From: Bradyrhizobium sp. AUGA SZCCT0283
GTDB taxonomy: Bacteria > Pseudomonadota > Alphaproteobacteria > Rhizobiales > Xanthobacteraceae
Length of the DNA stretch: 64,000 nucleotides
Direction: 5' to 3'
Assembly: GCF_018130385.1 (NCBI RefSeq)
Contig: NZ_JAFCLU010000001.1
Coordinates: 1-64,000 of the forward strand
A program made the translations under genes and the position numbers. Below, piece by piece: positions 24,896-34,160 of the stretch (positions are counted from its first letter, which is position 1; each line of letters opens with the position of its first letter). A model generated the notes under the pieces. The model was given only the letters and a program-made list of their open reading frames with translations, ran no database searches and had not been told where the DNA came from.

Positions 24896-24999
24896 CGTCA
24901 TTCCGGGATGGTCCGCAGGACCAGACCCGGAATCTCGAGATTCTCCGATGCGCAATTGCGCATCGTAGTTCGATGCTTCGCATCGCCCCGGAATGACGG
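24896..24999. repeat. Intergenic palindromic element (CGTCATTCCGGG type)
   Basis: CGTCATTCCGGG at the left pairs with CCCGGAATGACGG at the right end, and the inner part contains further small palindromes (GATGCGCAATTGCGCATC). The element would fold as a branched hairpin. It lies in the gap between the patatin remnant and the ferredoxin reductase stop and may act as a transcript end for the latter. Confidence 0.75.
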
Positions 25000-25007
25000 C
25001 GAACTTG

Positions 25008-25781
25008 TCAGCGCTCGACGAACGCCTTTTCGATCACGAAATGGCCGGGCGTGTTGTGGCTGCCTTCGAGGAAGCCGCCGGACTCGAACATCTGCTTCAG
25101 TTCGTCCAGCATCGCCGGGCTGCCGCACATCATGATGCGATCGGTCTCGATATCGAGCGGCGGCTGATGGATGTCGTTGAACAACTGCTCGGACGAGATC
25201 AGATCAGTGATGCGGCCGCGGTTGCGGAACGGCTCGCGGGTCACCGTAGGGTAATACAGCAACTTCTCCGACAGCAGCGGTCCGAACAGTTCGTCGTCGC
25301 GCAGCTTGGCGACCAGCTCCTCGCCATAGGCGAGTTCGGAAACCTGACGGCAGCCGTGAACGAGCACGATGGTCTCGAACCGCTCATAGACGTCGGGGTC
25401 CTTGATCAGGCTCGCGAACGGCGCGAGGCCGGTGCCGGTCGACAGCAGCAAGAGGCGCTTGCCCGGAATCAGATTGTCGGTGATCAGCGTGCCGGTCGCC
25501 TTGCGGCCGACCAGGATCTCGTCACCCTCGCGAATCTTCTGCAGCTTCGAGGTCAGCGGCCCGTCCGCGACCTTGATGGAGAAGAATTCGAGTTCTTCCT
25601 CGTGATTGGCGCTCGCCATGCTGTAGGCGCGCAACAGCGGCCGGCCCTCGACCTCGAGGCCGATCATCGCAAACTGGCCGTTCTGGAAGCGGAAACCGGA
25701 ATCGCGGGTGGCTCGGAAGCTGAAAAGCGTATCGGTCCAGTGGCGGACAGAAAGAACCTTCTCTCTATAGAATGCGCTCAT
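25008..25781 (-). CDS. fpr: Ferredoxin/flavodoxin-NADP reductase
   Basis: A 257-residue FNR-family flavoprotein of the bacterial Fpr class. Motifs: FAD-binding RAYSMASANHEEELEFFSI, the NADP-binding TGTGLAPFASLI, and the C-terminal GHFVIEKAFVER ending with the aromatic-to-FAD tail typical of short bacterial FNRs. It moves electrons between NADPH and ferredoxin or flavodoxin, often in oxidative stress defence. ATG 25781 opens MSAFYREKVLSVRHWTDTLF; an upstream in-frame extension lacks homology. Confidence 0.9.
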   Translation of the reverse strand: MSAFYREKVLSVRHWTDTLFSFRATRDSGFRFQNGQFAMIGLEVEGRPLLRAYSMASANHEEELEFFSIKVADGPLTSKLQKIREGDEILVGRKATGTLITDNLIPGKRLLLLSTGTGLAPFASLIKDPDVYERFETIVLVHGCRQVSELAYGEELVAKLRDDELFGPLLSEKLLYYPTVTREPFRNRGRITDLISSEQLFNDIHQPPLDIETDRIMMCGSPAMLDELKQMFESGGFLEGSHNTPGHFVIEKAFVER

Positions 25782-26070
25782 GGGTTTTCGTTTTTCCTGA
25801 CGTCTCGATGTAGAACGTTTCGGTTTTCGGGCCTCGAAGTGCCAAAAATCAGCGAAATCATTGGCGATTTGGCGCTTCATTTGCGCACGGGACACACATA
25901 GTCAATATGACTTGCAGCACAATTGAGAACTCGGAATGGCTGTCGGTCTATTTTGCAAAAAGGTTCGATTGGCTTCGTTAACGCTTTCTCGCGCAATTAA
26001 CTTGCTGAATTCGGCGCCGATCTGGCAATAAATGACCACGTCAAATTAAGAACGTTTCAAAAGAGATCGC

Positions 26071-27069
26071 ATGCGAAGCCCAACTGAGTTTCGAAAGGGA
26101 AAACCGGGCTTCTATCCGGACCAATCGGTCTATGCCGAATTCGCCTGCGCTGAATTTGGGCTCCATTTTCGCGATCTCGACGGCGGGTCGGGACTGCTGT
26201 TCAGCGTCGCCTCGCGCACCAAGCTGCTGCATTTCGGCGCCGGCCGATGCTCCTGGTATCCGCAGAACAGCGCGACCGCCTCGACGCTTGCATCCGACAA
26301 GCACTTTGCAAGCAGGATCCTGCGAGAAGCCGGCGTGCCCGCGCTCGGCGGTGAATATTTCTTCCTGCACGAGCGCCACCGCGCGCATCGCCCCGCGGGG
26401 CACGAGCGCAGCGACGCGAGCGACTGTTTCAGGAGATTGGGCGGAGCGGCCTTCGTCAAGCCGCTCACGGGATCGCGCGGCGATTTCGCGCAGCCCGTCC
26501 ACGGCGAAGCTGCGCTGGTTCGGTATCTCGATGACGTCGTGAAGTATTATGATGCGATCCTGATCCAACCGATCGTCGAAGGGACAGAGTATCGCGTTTT
26601 TCTGCTCGACGATGATGTGCTCTATTGCGCGCGAAAATATCCGCCGTCCGTCACAGGCGACGGCGTACACACCGTTCGTGAACTGCTCGCCGTCCATAAC
26701 GACGCCCTGCGCGCCCGCGGCTTGTCGCCTGCTTCGCTGCCGGATCGCGATCCGTCCCTGGATGCCGTACCGGCAAAGGGCGAACGTCGCGAGATCCCGG
26801 GGCGCATGAATCTGAGCGCGGGGGGCACGATGATGCTCGCGGATGCACCATCCGAAAAGGCCATCATCCTGGCGCGGCAAGCCGCCCGTGCGATCGGGCT
26901 TCGCGTCGCGGCCATCGACATGTTCGTCGATATCGGCGGCAAGCCGGATGCAAACGAGATCATCGAGGTCAACTCCAACCCGGCGATCCGGCTGCTGGAG
27001 GATTCCGATCGCGGCGACCTGATCCTGAAGATCTGGCATCACACCTTCGCCGCCATGGGGCTGCTGTAG
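26071..27069 (+). CDS. Stand-alone cyanophycin-synthetase-like ATP-grasp ligase
   Basis: A 332-residue protein. An N-terminal ~75 residues precede the ATP-grasp fold: ASDKHFASRILREAGVPA (lid entry), AFVKPLTGSRGDFAQPV (ATP-binding Lys loop), EGTEYRVFLLDDDVLYCARK and GDGVHTVRELLAVHN, then MNLSAGGTMM and the metal-binding EIIEVNSNPAI. These loops are close to those of CphA, the cyanophycin synthetase, but the fused Mur-ligase half is missing. Instead, the next gene, overlapping by one base (TAGTG), is a Mur-ligase-type enzyme. It should activate a carboxylate as acyl-phosphate and ligate an amine. The ribosome site is modest (AAGAG). Confidence 0.85.
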   Translation: MRSPTEFRKGKPGFYPDQSVYAEFACAEFGLHFRDLDGGSGLLFSVASRTKLLHFGAGRCSWYPQNSATASTLASDKHFASRILREAGVPALGGEYFFLHERHRAHRPAGHERSDASDCFRRLGGAAFVKPLTGSRGDFAQPVHGEAALVRYLDDVVKYYDAILIQPIVEGTEYRVFLLDDDVLYCARKYPPSVTGDGVHTVRELLAVHNDALRARGLSPASLPDRDPSLDAVPAKGERREIPGRMNLSAGGTMMLADAPSEKAIILARQAARAIGLRVAAIDMFVDIGGKPDANEIIEVNSNPAIRLLEDSDRGDLILKIWHHTFAAMGLL

Positions 27070-28385
27070 TGTTCGACCTGCCGAAATACGGCGATGGCAT
27101 CTGCCTCGCGCGCATGGCCGGGTTGCTGGAAGCGCTTGGCGTCGATCGCGCGCGGCTGCAGCGCATCTCGGTGGTGGTGACCGGCTCGAACGGCAAGGGC
27201 AGCACGGCGGCGATGTGCGCTCAAATAGGCCGCGCCTATGGTCTGCGAACCGGCCTGTTCACTTCCCCGCACCTCTTTCGTTTTAACGAACGGATTCAGG
27301 TCGACGGCGAAGAAATCGCCGATGCCGCGTTCGCCCACCTCAGGCGCCAGGTCGAGGCAGCCATTGCGGATGTCTCGAAGCGTCTCGGCGAAAAATTCGG
27401 CGCTTTCGAAGCGCTGTTCGCGCTCGCCTGTCTCCACTTCCAGGACAGCGGATGCGACTTCGCCGTGTTCGAGGCCGGCATCGGCGGACGCTACGATCCG
27501 GTCCGCCTCGTCGGCGCGCACCAGACTGGCGTCACTTCGGTCGATTACGAGCACGTCGAACTGCTCGGAAACTCGCTTGAACTGATCGTATCAGACAAGA
27601 GCGACGCCTGCGCTGCCGGCGGCACGATCGTCTATGGCGAGAACTGCCGAGGCCTGCGGCCGCATCTGGTCGAATACAATCGCGCGCGCGGCTGCACGCC
27701 GCTGTTCGTCCGCGATGATATCCTCATCGACAACGAGGTGACAGCGGCGTCCGCCCAGCATTTCGATTTCCAGTTCGGATATCACGATTTTCGCCGCCTC
27801 GAAGTGAGCCTGCCCGGCGCGTTCCAGTTCAACAATGCAGCCATCGCCGTCACGCTTTTTCTGATGTGGCTGCAACGCGAGCAACCCCGCAGGGCTCCTG
27901 ACCGGATCGAGACCGCGATACGCACCGGACTGCGCGCGGCGCGCTGGCCCGGCCGTCTCGAAGTCATCCAGCAGGACCCGCTCACCGTGATCGACGTCGG
28001 CCATACCCCCGATGGCATCCGGCAATCGCTCGCAAGCCTCACCGCGATTCATGGCACCGGCGGCTGGATCCTCGTCACCGGTGCCTCGCGCGACAAGAAG
28101 TCGGACGAAATCGTCGGCGCGCTGGCGCCTTCCTTCGACACGATCATCTGCACGGCAGCCCACCACAAGGGCGCAGACGTGCAAGGCATCGCGGCGGCCG
28201 CACAGCACGCCAATCCCAAGGCGGCTGTTCATGCAGCCGCGTCGATCGGGGAGGCCGTGCGGCTTTCGCAGGAGATGGCGAGCGCACAACAGCGAAGAAT
28301 TTATGTAGCGGGCGGACTGTTCCTCGCGATCGAATATGCCACCATCGCGAAAGGTGGCCGCGCCGAGGATTTGGAGTTTTTCTGA
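27069..28385 (+). CDS. FolC-like Mur ligase paired with the ATP-grasp enzyme
   Basis: A 438-residue enzyme. Residues 36-46 hold the P-loop VVTGSNGKGST; then TSPHLFRFNERIQVDGEEI, CDFAVFEAGIGGRYD (Mg-binding region) and EHVELLGNSLE, all as in FolC/folylpolyglutamate synthase, with a C-terminal TGASRDKKSDEI domain. The family joins an amino acid to a carboxylate using ATP. The GTG start at 27069 overlaps the ATP-grasp stop by one base, so the two are coupled. A true folC is expected elsewhere in such genomes. Together they cover the two ligase activities that CphA has in one chain. Product unknown. Confidence 0.85.
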   Translation: MFDLPKYGDGICLARMAGLLEALGVDRARLQRISVVVTGSNGKGSTAAMCAQIGRAYGLRTGLFTSPHLFRFNERIQVDGEEIADAAFAHLRRQVEAAIADVSKRLGEKFGAFEALFALACLHFQDSGCDFAVFEAGIGGRYDPVRLVGAHQTGVTSVDYEHVELLGNSLELIVSDKSDACAAGGTIVYGENCRGLRPHLVEYNRARGCTPLFVRDDILIDNEVTAASAQHFDFQFGYHDFRRLEVSLPGAFQFNNAAIAVTLFLMWLQREQPRRAPDRIETAIRTGLRAARWPGRLEVIQQDPLTVIDVGHTPDGIRQSLASLTAIHGTGGWILVTGASRDKKSDEIVGALAPSFDTIICTAAHHKGADVQGIAAAAQHANPKAAVHAAASIGEAVRLSQEMASAQQRRIYVAGGLFLAIEYATIAKGGRAEDLEFF

Positions 28386-28478
28386 ACGTGGCGCACAATC
28401 CGCGCAGTTAAACGGCTCCTCAGCGGTGCATGCATCCGGGGGGCTCAAAATACGACACCCCGAGGGAAGGGAAACATC

Positions 28479-29480
28479 ATGAGCGACACCGTCAATCGTC
28501 AGATCCTGCTGGTCGAGAAGCCCATCGGCAAGCTTGGGCCTGAGCATTTCAAGATGGTCAACGGCAAGGTGCCCGAGCCGAAGGACGGCGAGGTGCTCGT
28601 GAAGGCGCGCTATATCTCGCTCGACGCCGCCAACCGGGCCTGGATGCACGGCGCCACCTATCGCGCAGCCGTCGAAGCCAACACGGTGATGGCCGGCGGC
28701 AGCATCGCTGAAGTCGTCGCCTCGAAGGCCCCAGGCCTCGCGCCGGGCGATATCGTATTCGGCGACACCGGCTGGCAGGATTATGCCGCGGTGCCCGCCA
28801 AGCATCTCACCAAGATGCCGAAGATGGAACCGATGACGCATCTGCTCAGCGTCTACGGCATCGCCGGCCTCACCGCCTATTTCGGTCTCCTGCATGTCGG
28901 CAAGCCCAGGGAAGGCGAGACTGTCGTCGTGTCGGCGGCCGCCGGTTCGGTCGGATCGATCGTCGGACAGATCGCGAAGATCAAGGGTTGCCACGTCGTC
29001 GGCATCGCCGGCGGCAAGGACAAGTGCCACTGGCTCACTTCCGAACTCGGCTTCGACGCCGCGGTCGATTACAAGGACGGCGCCACCTTCAAGGCGCTAC
29101 GCGCCGCGGCGCCGAAGGGCATCGACGTCTATTTCGACAATGTCGGCGGCGACATTCTCGAAGCCTGCCTTGCGCTGATGAACAACCGCGGCCGCATCGC
29201 CTGCTGCGGCGCGATCTCGCAATATGACGGCATGCCGTCGGCCCATGGCCCGCGCGGCGTGCCCGGCCTGATCGTGGTGAAGCGCCTCATCATGCAGGGC
29301 TTCATCGTGATGGATTACATGGACCAGAGCGCTGCGGCGCTCGCCGACCTGCAGTCGTGGGTCGCCTCGGGCAAACTGAAGGTGCAGGAAGACGTGATCG
29401 ACGGAATCGAGAACACGCCGAAAGCCCTGATCGGCCTGCTCGCCGGCGAAAACCGCGGCAAGCGCATGGTGAAGGTGTAG
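28479..29480 (+). CDS. NADP-dependent oxidoreductase, MDR family (CurA-like)
   Basis: A 333-residue medium-chain reductase lacking the zinc-binding residues of alcohol dehydrogenases. Motifs: VPEPKDGEVLVKARYISLDA near the start, VYGIAGLTAYFGL, the nucleotide loop VVSAAAGSVGSIVGQIAK and FDNVGGDILEACL. Close in type to prostaglandin/curcumin reductases that reduce enone double bonds. GGGAAGGGAAAC precedes ATG 28479. It stands as a single gene, 93 bp after the Mur-like ligase stop, with a repeat element after it. Confidence 0.85.
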   Translation: MSDTVNRQILLVEKPIGKLGPEHFKMVNGKVPEPKDGEVLVKARYISLDAANRAWMHGATYRAAVEANTVMAGGSIAEVVASKAPGLAPGDIVFGDTGWQDYAAVPAKHLTKMPKMEPMTHLLSVYGIAGLTAYFGLLHVGKPREGETVVVSAAAGSVGSIVGQIAKIKGCHVVGIAGGKDKCHWLTSELGFDAAVDYKDGATFKALRAAAPKGIDVYFDNVGGDILEACLALMNNRGRIACCGAISQYDGMPSAHGPRGVPGLIVVKRLIMQGFIVMDYMDQSAAALADLQSWVASGKLKVQEDVIDGIENTPKALIGLLAGENRGKRMVKV

Positions 29481-29490
29481 ATTGCAATCG

Positions 29491-29582
29491 GTAGGGTGGG
29501 CAAAGGAGCTAAGCGACGTGCCCACCATCTATCCCCGACCGCGCTGTGAGATGGTGGGCACGCTTCGCTTTGCCCACCCTAC
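29491..29582. repeat. Inverted-repeat element (GTAGGGTGGGCAAAG family)
   Basis: GTAGGGTGGGCAAAGGAG...ACGTGCCCACCATCT at the left pairs with AGATGGTGGGCACG...CTTTGCCCACCCTAC at the right, forming a long hairpin with small internal loops. A second, slightly diverged copy is at 41407-41493. Both lie after a plus-strand gene and before a minus-strand operon end. Confidence 0.9.
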
Positions 29583-29588
29583 AGACTC

Positions 29589-32500
29589 TTAATGGGCTGC
29601 GGGCGCTTGCGCAGCCTGCGCCCCGGCCTTCTTCACCTTCCGCTCCTTGAGCCAGTTCTCGAACCGCTGCACCACGACAAAGAACGTCGGCACGAACAGC
29701 ACGGCCAGACAGGTCGAGGCCAGCATGCCCGAGAACACCGTGATGCCGATCGACTTCCGCGCATTGGCGCCGGCGCCGGTCGCGAGCACCAGCGGCACGA
29801 CGCCGAGGATGAAGGCGAACGACGTCATCAGGATCGGCCGGAACCGGGCGCGAGCCGCCTCGACTGCGGATTCCAATAGCGGCTTGCGGTCGCGCACGTG
29901 CAATTCCAGCGCGACCTCGACGATCAGGATGGCATTCTTGGCCGACAGCGCGATCAACAGGATGATGCCGATCTGGGTGTAGAGGTTGTTCTCGATCCTC
30001 AAGCCCGTCAGCACCGCCATCGGGCCGAGCAGCGACAACGGCACCGCGAGAATGACCGAGATCGGCGCGTACCAGCTTTCATATTGTCCGGCCAGCACGA
30101 GGTACACCAGCAGCAAGGCAAGGCCGAACGCCCAGTAGATCTGGCCGCCGACGACCTTCTCTTGGTACGACATCGCCGTCCACTCGAAGCCGGTGCCCGG
30201 CGGCAGCGTCTTTGCGGCGATCTCTTCCATCAGGTTCATCGACTGGCCGGAACTGTAGCCGGTGGCCGGCAGGCCGATGATGGTGGCCGACGGATAGAGA
30301 TTATACAGGCTGATCAGCGACGGACCGACGGCGGGAGTAATCTTTGCCACCGCGCCGAGCGGGATCATGTCGCCCTGGCTGTTGCGCACCGTCAGCCTTT
30401 CGATGTCGCGCGGCGTCAGGCGGAATTGCGCGTCTCCCTGTGCATAGACCTGGAAGGTGCGGCCGAACTTGTTGAACTGGTTGACGTAGCTCGACCCCAT
30501 GTAGGACGACAGTGTCGAGAAGATCTGGTCGGTGGTGACATGCATGGTTTGGGCCTTGACCCGGTCGACCTCGACGTCGAACTGCGGCACCATCGAACGG
30601 AACGGCGAGTTGATGCGCTGCAGCGCGCTCTGCGTTGACGCGTTGGATACCATCGCGCCGGCAATCGCCTGCAGCTTGCCGAAATCTGAATTGCCGTCCC
30701 GAAGCTGGACCTGCATCGCGAAGCCGGCGGCGTTGCCGATGCCCTGGATCGGCGGCGGCGGGATCACCAGGATCCGCGCTTCCTCGATCACGGACAGCTT
30801 CTCGTTCAAGCCGACGAACAGCGAGCGCAGATCCTCGCCCTGCCCGCGCGCGCTCCACTCCTTCAGGATCAGATAGGCCACACCGGCATTGGCGAGGCTT
30901 GAGGAATTGTCGAGCGCGGAAATGCCGGCAATGGTGATCACCTGCTCGACGCCTGCCGCCTTGCCGGTGATTTCGCTGACCCGCGTGAGCACTTGCTGGG
31001 TACGATCCAGCGCAGCGCCGTCGGGCAGTTGCACGGCCACCAGGAGATAGCCCTGGTCCTCGATCGGAATAAAGCCGGTCGGCACCCGCGACAGGCCATA
31101 ACCGCCGATCGCGATCAGGATCAGCGCGCAGATGACTGATACATTGCTGTGCGCGACCAGCCGGCCGATCAGCCGGCCATACCAGGCTTCGAGGCGGTTA
31201 TAGGCCGCATTGAAGCCGCGGTAGAAGAAGTTGCGCTGTTCCGGCGGCGCGGGCCGGCGCAGCCACAAGGCGCACTGCGTCGGCTTCAGCGTCGCCGCGT
31301 TGATGGCGCTGAGCAGGGCGGTTGCGGCGATCACCAGCGCGAATTGCGAATACATCCGCCCGGTCAATCCCGGCAGGAACGCCGACGGCAAGAACACCGA
31401 GATCAGCACCAGCGTGATGCCGATGATCGGCGCAAACAGCGCGTCCATCGCGCTGATCGCGGCGTCATGTCCCGACATCCCCTTCTCGATATTGTGGGCC
31501 GCGCCTTCCACCACCACGATGGCGTCATCCACCACGATGCCGATCGCAAGCACGATCGCAAACAGGGTCGAGATATTGACGGTGAAGCCGAGCGCCGCCA
31601 TCGCCGCGAAGGCGCCGATGATGGTCACCGGCACCGTGGTCGCCGGCACCAGCATCGCGCGCCAGTCCTGCAGGAAGATCAGGATCACGACCAGCACGAG
31701 GAGGCCGGCCTCGACCAGCGTCTTGTAGACCTCGTTGATCGATTCCGAGACGAATTTGGTGGTGTCGAACGGCGCGTCGTAGGTCACGTCCTGCGGAAAC
31801 GCCTTCGCCAGAACCTCCATCTTCTTCTTGACGGCTTGTTCAACTTCGAGCGCATTGGCGCCGGGCGACTGGAACACGCCGATGCCGGTGGCCGGCTTGT
31901 TGTTGAGCGAAAATATCTGGCTGTAGGTCTGGGCGCCGAGCTCGACCCAGCCAACGTCGCGCACGCGCGTGACGTCGCCGCTATTGCCGGTCTTGACGAT
32001 CACGTTCTCGAACTGGCTGGTGTCGTCGAGCCGCCCGCTGACGTTCAGCGTATACTGGAACGCCTGCCCTGCCGGGGCCGGCGGCGCGCCGACCTGGCCC
32101 GCGGTCACCTGCTGGCTTTGTTGCTGGATCGCCGAGATGACATCCTGCGGCATCAGGTTGCGTGCCTGCAGCTTGTTCGGATCGAGCCAGACCCGCATCG
32201 AATACTGGCCGGCGCCGAACACGGTGACGTTGCCGACACCGGGCAGACGCGACAGTTCGTCGCGGATATTGATGGTGGCGTAGTTCGACAGGAACAGACT
32301 GTCATAGGTCGCTTTCGGCGACGTCAGCGTCACGAACAGCAGGATCGCCGTCGACTTCTTCTGCACGGTGACGCCCTGGTTCTGCACCGATTGCGGCAGC
32401 TGCGACAGCGCGCTCGACACCCGGTTCTGCACCAGCACCTGCGCGAAGTTGAGGTCGGTTCCGATCTTGAACGTGACCGTCAGCGAATAGGAACCGTCGG

Positions 32501-32753
32501 CGCCGCTGTAGGACTGCATGTAGAGCATGTCCTCGACGCCGTTGACCTGCTGCTCGATCGGCAGCGCCACCGTGTCGATCACGGTTTTTGCGCTGGCGCC
32601 GGGATAGCGGGTGGTGACCTGCACCGTGGGCGGCACCACGTCGGGATACTGGGCAACGGCGAGCCGGAACAGGCAGACGCCGCCGATCAAAATCATCAGG
32701 ATCGCGATGACGTTGGAAAGAACGGGCCGCTCGATGAAGAATTTTGAAATCAT
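29589..32753 (-). CDS. AcrB/MexB-type RND multidrug efflux permease
   Basis: A 1054-residue pump of the HAE1 class. N-terminus MISKFFIERPVLSNVIAILM, the AQYPDVVPPTVQVTT loop, proton-relay residues in helix 4 (GIVVDDAIVVVEG) and the helix-10 Lys (LSAKNAILIVEVAL) are all present. It expels hydrophobic drugs and toxins using the proton gradient. The adaptor gene lies 9 bases upstream; no TolC-like gene follows. A Lys/Ala-rich tail (ERKVKKAGAQAAQAPAAH) ends the protein. Confidence 0.92.
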   Translation of the reverse strand: MISKFFIERPVLSNVIAILMILIGGVCLFRLAVAQYPDVVPPTVQVTTRYPGASAKTVIDTVALPIEQQVNGVEDMLYMQSYSGADGSYSLTVTFKIGTDLNFAQVLVQNRVSSALSQLPQSVQNQGVTVQKKSTAILLFVTLTSPKATYDSLFLSNYATINIRDELSRLPGVGNVTVFGAGQYSMRVWLDPNKLQARNLMPQDVISAIQQQSQQVTAGQVGAPPAPAGQAFQYTLNVSGRLDDTSQFENVIVKTGNSGDVTRVRDVGWVELGAQTYSQIFSLNNKPATGIGVFQSPGANALEVEQAVKKKMEVLAKAFPQDVTYDAPFDTTKFVSESINEVYKTLVEAGLLVLVVILIFLQDWRAMLVPATTVPVTIIGAFAAMAALGFTVNISTLFAIVLAIGIVVDDAIVVVEGAAHNIEKGMSGHDAAISAMDALFAPIIGITLVLISVFLPSAFLPGLTGRMYSQFALVIAATALLSAINAATLKPTQCALWLRRPAPPEQRNFFYRGFNAAYNRLEAWYGRLIGRLVAHSNVSVICALILIAIGGYGLSRVPTGFIPIEDQGYLLVAVQLPDGAALDRTQQVLTRVSEITGKAAGVEQVITIAGISALDNSSSLANAGVAYLILKEWSARGQGEDLRSLFVGLNEKLSVIEEARILVIPPPPIQGIGNAAGFAMQVQLRDGNSDFGKLQAIAGAMVSNASTQSALQRINSPFRSMVPQFDVEVDRVKAQTMHVTTDQIFSTLSSYMGSSYVNQFNKFGRTFQVYAQGDAQFRLTPRDIERLTVRNSQGDMIPLGAVAKITPAVGPSLISLYNLYPSATIIGLPATGYSSGQSMNLMEEIAAKTLPPGTGFEWTAMSYQEKVVGGQIYWAFGLALLLVYLVLAGQYESWYAPISVILAVPLSLLGPMAVLTGLRIENNLYTQIGIILLIALSAKNAILIVEVALELHVRDRKPLLESAVEAARARFRPILMTSFAFILGVVPLVLATGAGANARKSIGITVFSGMLASTCLAVLFVPTFFVVVQRFENWLKERKVKKAGAQAAQAPAAH

Positions 32754-32762
32754 GGCCGGCTC

Positions 32763-33965
32763 CTACTTGGCCGACGCCGGCTGCGCTTCGACTTTCTTCA
32801 GTTGCGGATCGACCTTCTGGCCGGGAATCGCGCGCAACAGTCCGGCGGTAATCACGCGGTCGTCGGCCTTCAAGCCTTCTTCGATGACGCGCAGCTCGCC
32901 TTCCAGCGGCCCGACCCGCACCTTGCGCTGCTCGACGATATTTTCGCCGTTCACGACCAGCACGTAGCGCCCGGCCTGATCGCTGCCCAGCGCGACGTCG
33001 GGCACGAACAGCGCGTTCTGCACCTGATCCATGGGAACGCGGACCCGAACGAAGAATCCCGGCAGCAGGGCCCGGTCCGAATTGGGCAACACGCCGCGCA
33101 CCGGAAGCGTACCGGTCGACTGGTTGAGTGTCGCCGCGGCATAGTCGAGCTTGCCCTTGTGCGGAAAGCCGGTTTCGGTCTGCAAGCCCACTTCGACCGG
33201 CAACTGCCTGAGATCGTCCGGTGTCATCCCGCGCCGGCGGGCTTCCTCCCGGATCCGCAGCACGTCCTGTTCATTGACGTTGAAATTCACATAGATGGGA
33301 TCGAGCGCCACGATGGTGGCGAGTTGCGTCGGCGACGAGGCGCCGACGAGTTCGCCGATGGAGACGAGATGCGCGCTGACAACGCCGTCAAACGGCGCGG
33401 TCACATTGGTATAACCGTAATTGACCGCCGCGATCTTGGTATTGATCTGGGCCTGCAGCAGGCTCGCCTGCGCATTGTCGCGGGCGGAGGTAGAATTGTC
33501 GAGCGTAGCCTGTGAGACGGCCTGCCGCTGCACCAGCTCTTGTTGGCGCTTGAAGTCCGCCTCGGTCTGTCTCACCGATGCCTGTGCGCCGCTCTCCGCA
33601 GCCTGCGCCTGATCGAGCTTCAGCTTGTAGGTATCCGGCTCGATCGTGAACAGGGACGTGCCCTCCTTCACAAAGGCGCCGTCCTTGTAGTTGATCGATT
33701 GCAGAAAACCCTGCACGCGCGCGACGAGATCGACATTTTTGATCGCCGCGGTATTGCCGGTTGTTTCCAGATAGCGCGTGAAGGACCGTTGCACCGGCGC
33801 TGCGACCTCGACCTTCGGCGGCGGCGGCGGGACAAAAGCATTTTGTTCGCAGGCACTTAAGATGCCCATCGCCGCAATTGCGAAACCCGCACGGCAGGCG
33901 GCGGCGCCTCTTTGTGCGGCGGTGCCGTATGGTCTCAATCGTGCAGGCGAACGCGAAGCCTTCAT
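32763..33965 (-). CDS. AcrA/MexA-type efflux adaptor, lipoprotein
   Basis: A 400-residue periplasmic adaptor. A lipobox (ILSAC) near residue 40 suggests lipid anchoring. Then a proline run (FVPPPPPKVEV), the RYLETTGNTAAIKNVDL half-barrel, a helical hairpin (QAQAAESGAQASVRQTEADF), the YTNVTAPFDGVVSAHLVSIG return, and the ITAGLLRAIPGQKV end. It links the RND pump to an outer-membrane channel. First gene of the two-gene operon; no TetR repressor is adjacent. The start could be a later ATG since the lipobox lies deep. Confidence 0.88.
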   Translation of the reverse strand: MKASRSPARLRPYGTAAQRGAAACRAGFAIAAMGILSACEQNAFVPPPPPKVEVAAPVQRSFTRYLETTGNTAAIKNVDLVARVQGFLQSINYKDGAFVKEGTSLFTIEPDTYKLKLDQAQAAESGAQASVRQTEADFKRQQELVQRQAVSQATLDNSTSARDNAQASLLQAQINTKIAAVNYGYTNVTAPFDGVVSAHLVSIGELVGASSPTQLATIVALDPIYVNFNVNEQDVLRIREEARRRGMTPDDLRQLPVEVGLQTETGFPHKGKLDYAAATLNQSTGTLPVRGVLPNSDRALLPGFFVRVRVPMDQVQNALFVPDVALGSDQAGRYVLVVNGENIVEQRKVRVGPLEGELRVIEEGLKADDRVITAGLLRAIPGQKVDPQLKKVEAQPASAK

Positions 33966-34160
33966 TTTCGTGCCCCAATAGCTTTTGTTCTGGAAAAGGC
34001 ATTATTCAAAAACTGGCTTTCCGCCACCCCATGAAAATAGCAACAATCCGCTTGCAGCGGAACCGGAAAGCGAAAATGATGCATCCCGATTTTTTCCAAA
34101 AGGCGCATTCGATATTTCACTTCGATTGAAGCGGCGGCTTCCGGCGACAACAAAGGATTT

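Noticed and set aside
31149..32747. A 532-codon plus-strand frame opposite the AcrB-like gene
   Set aside because: Arg/His/Asp-rich antisense shadow; the RND pump on the other strand is unambiguous.
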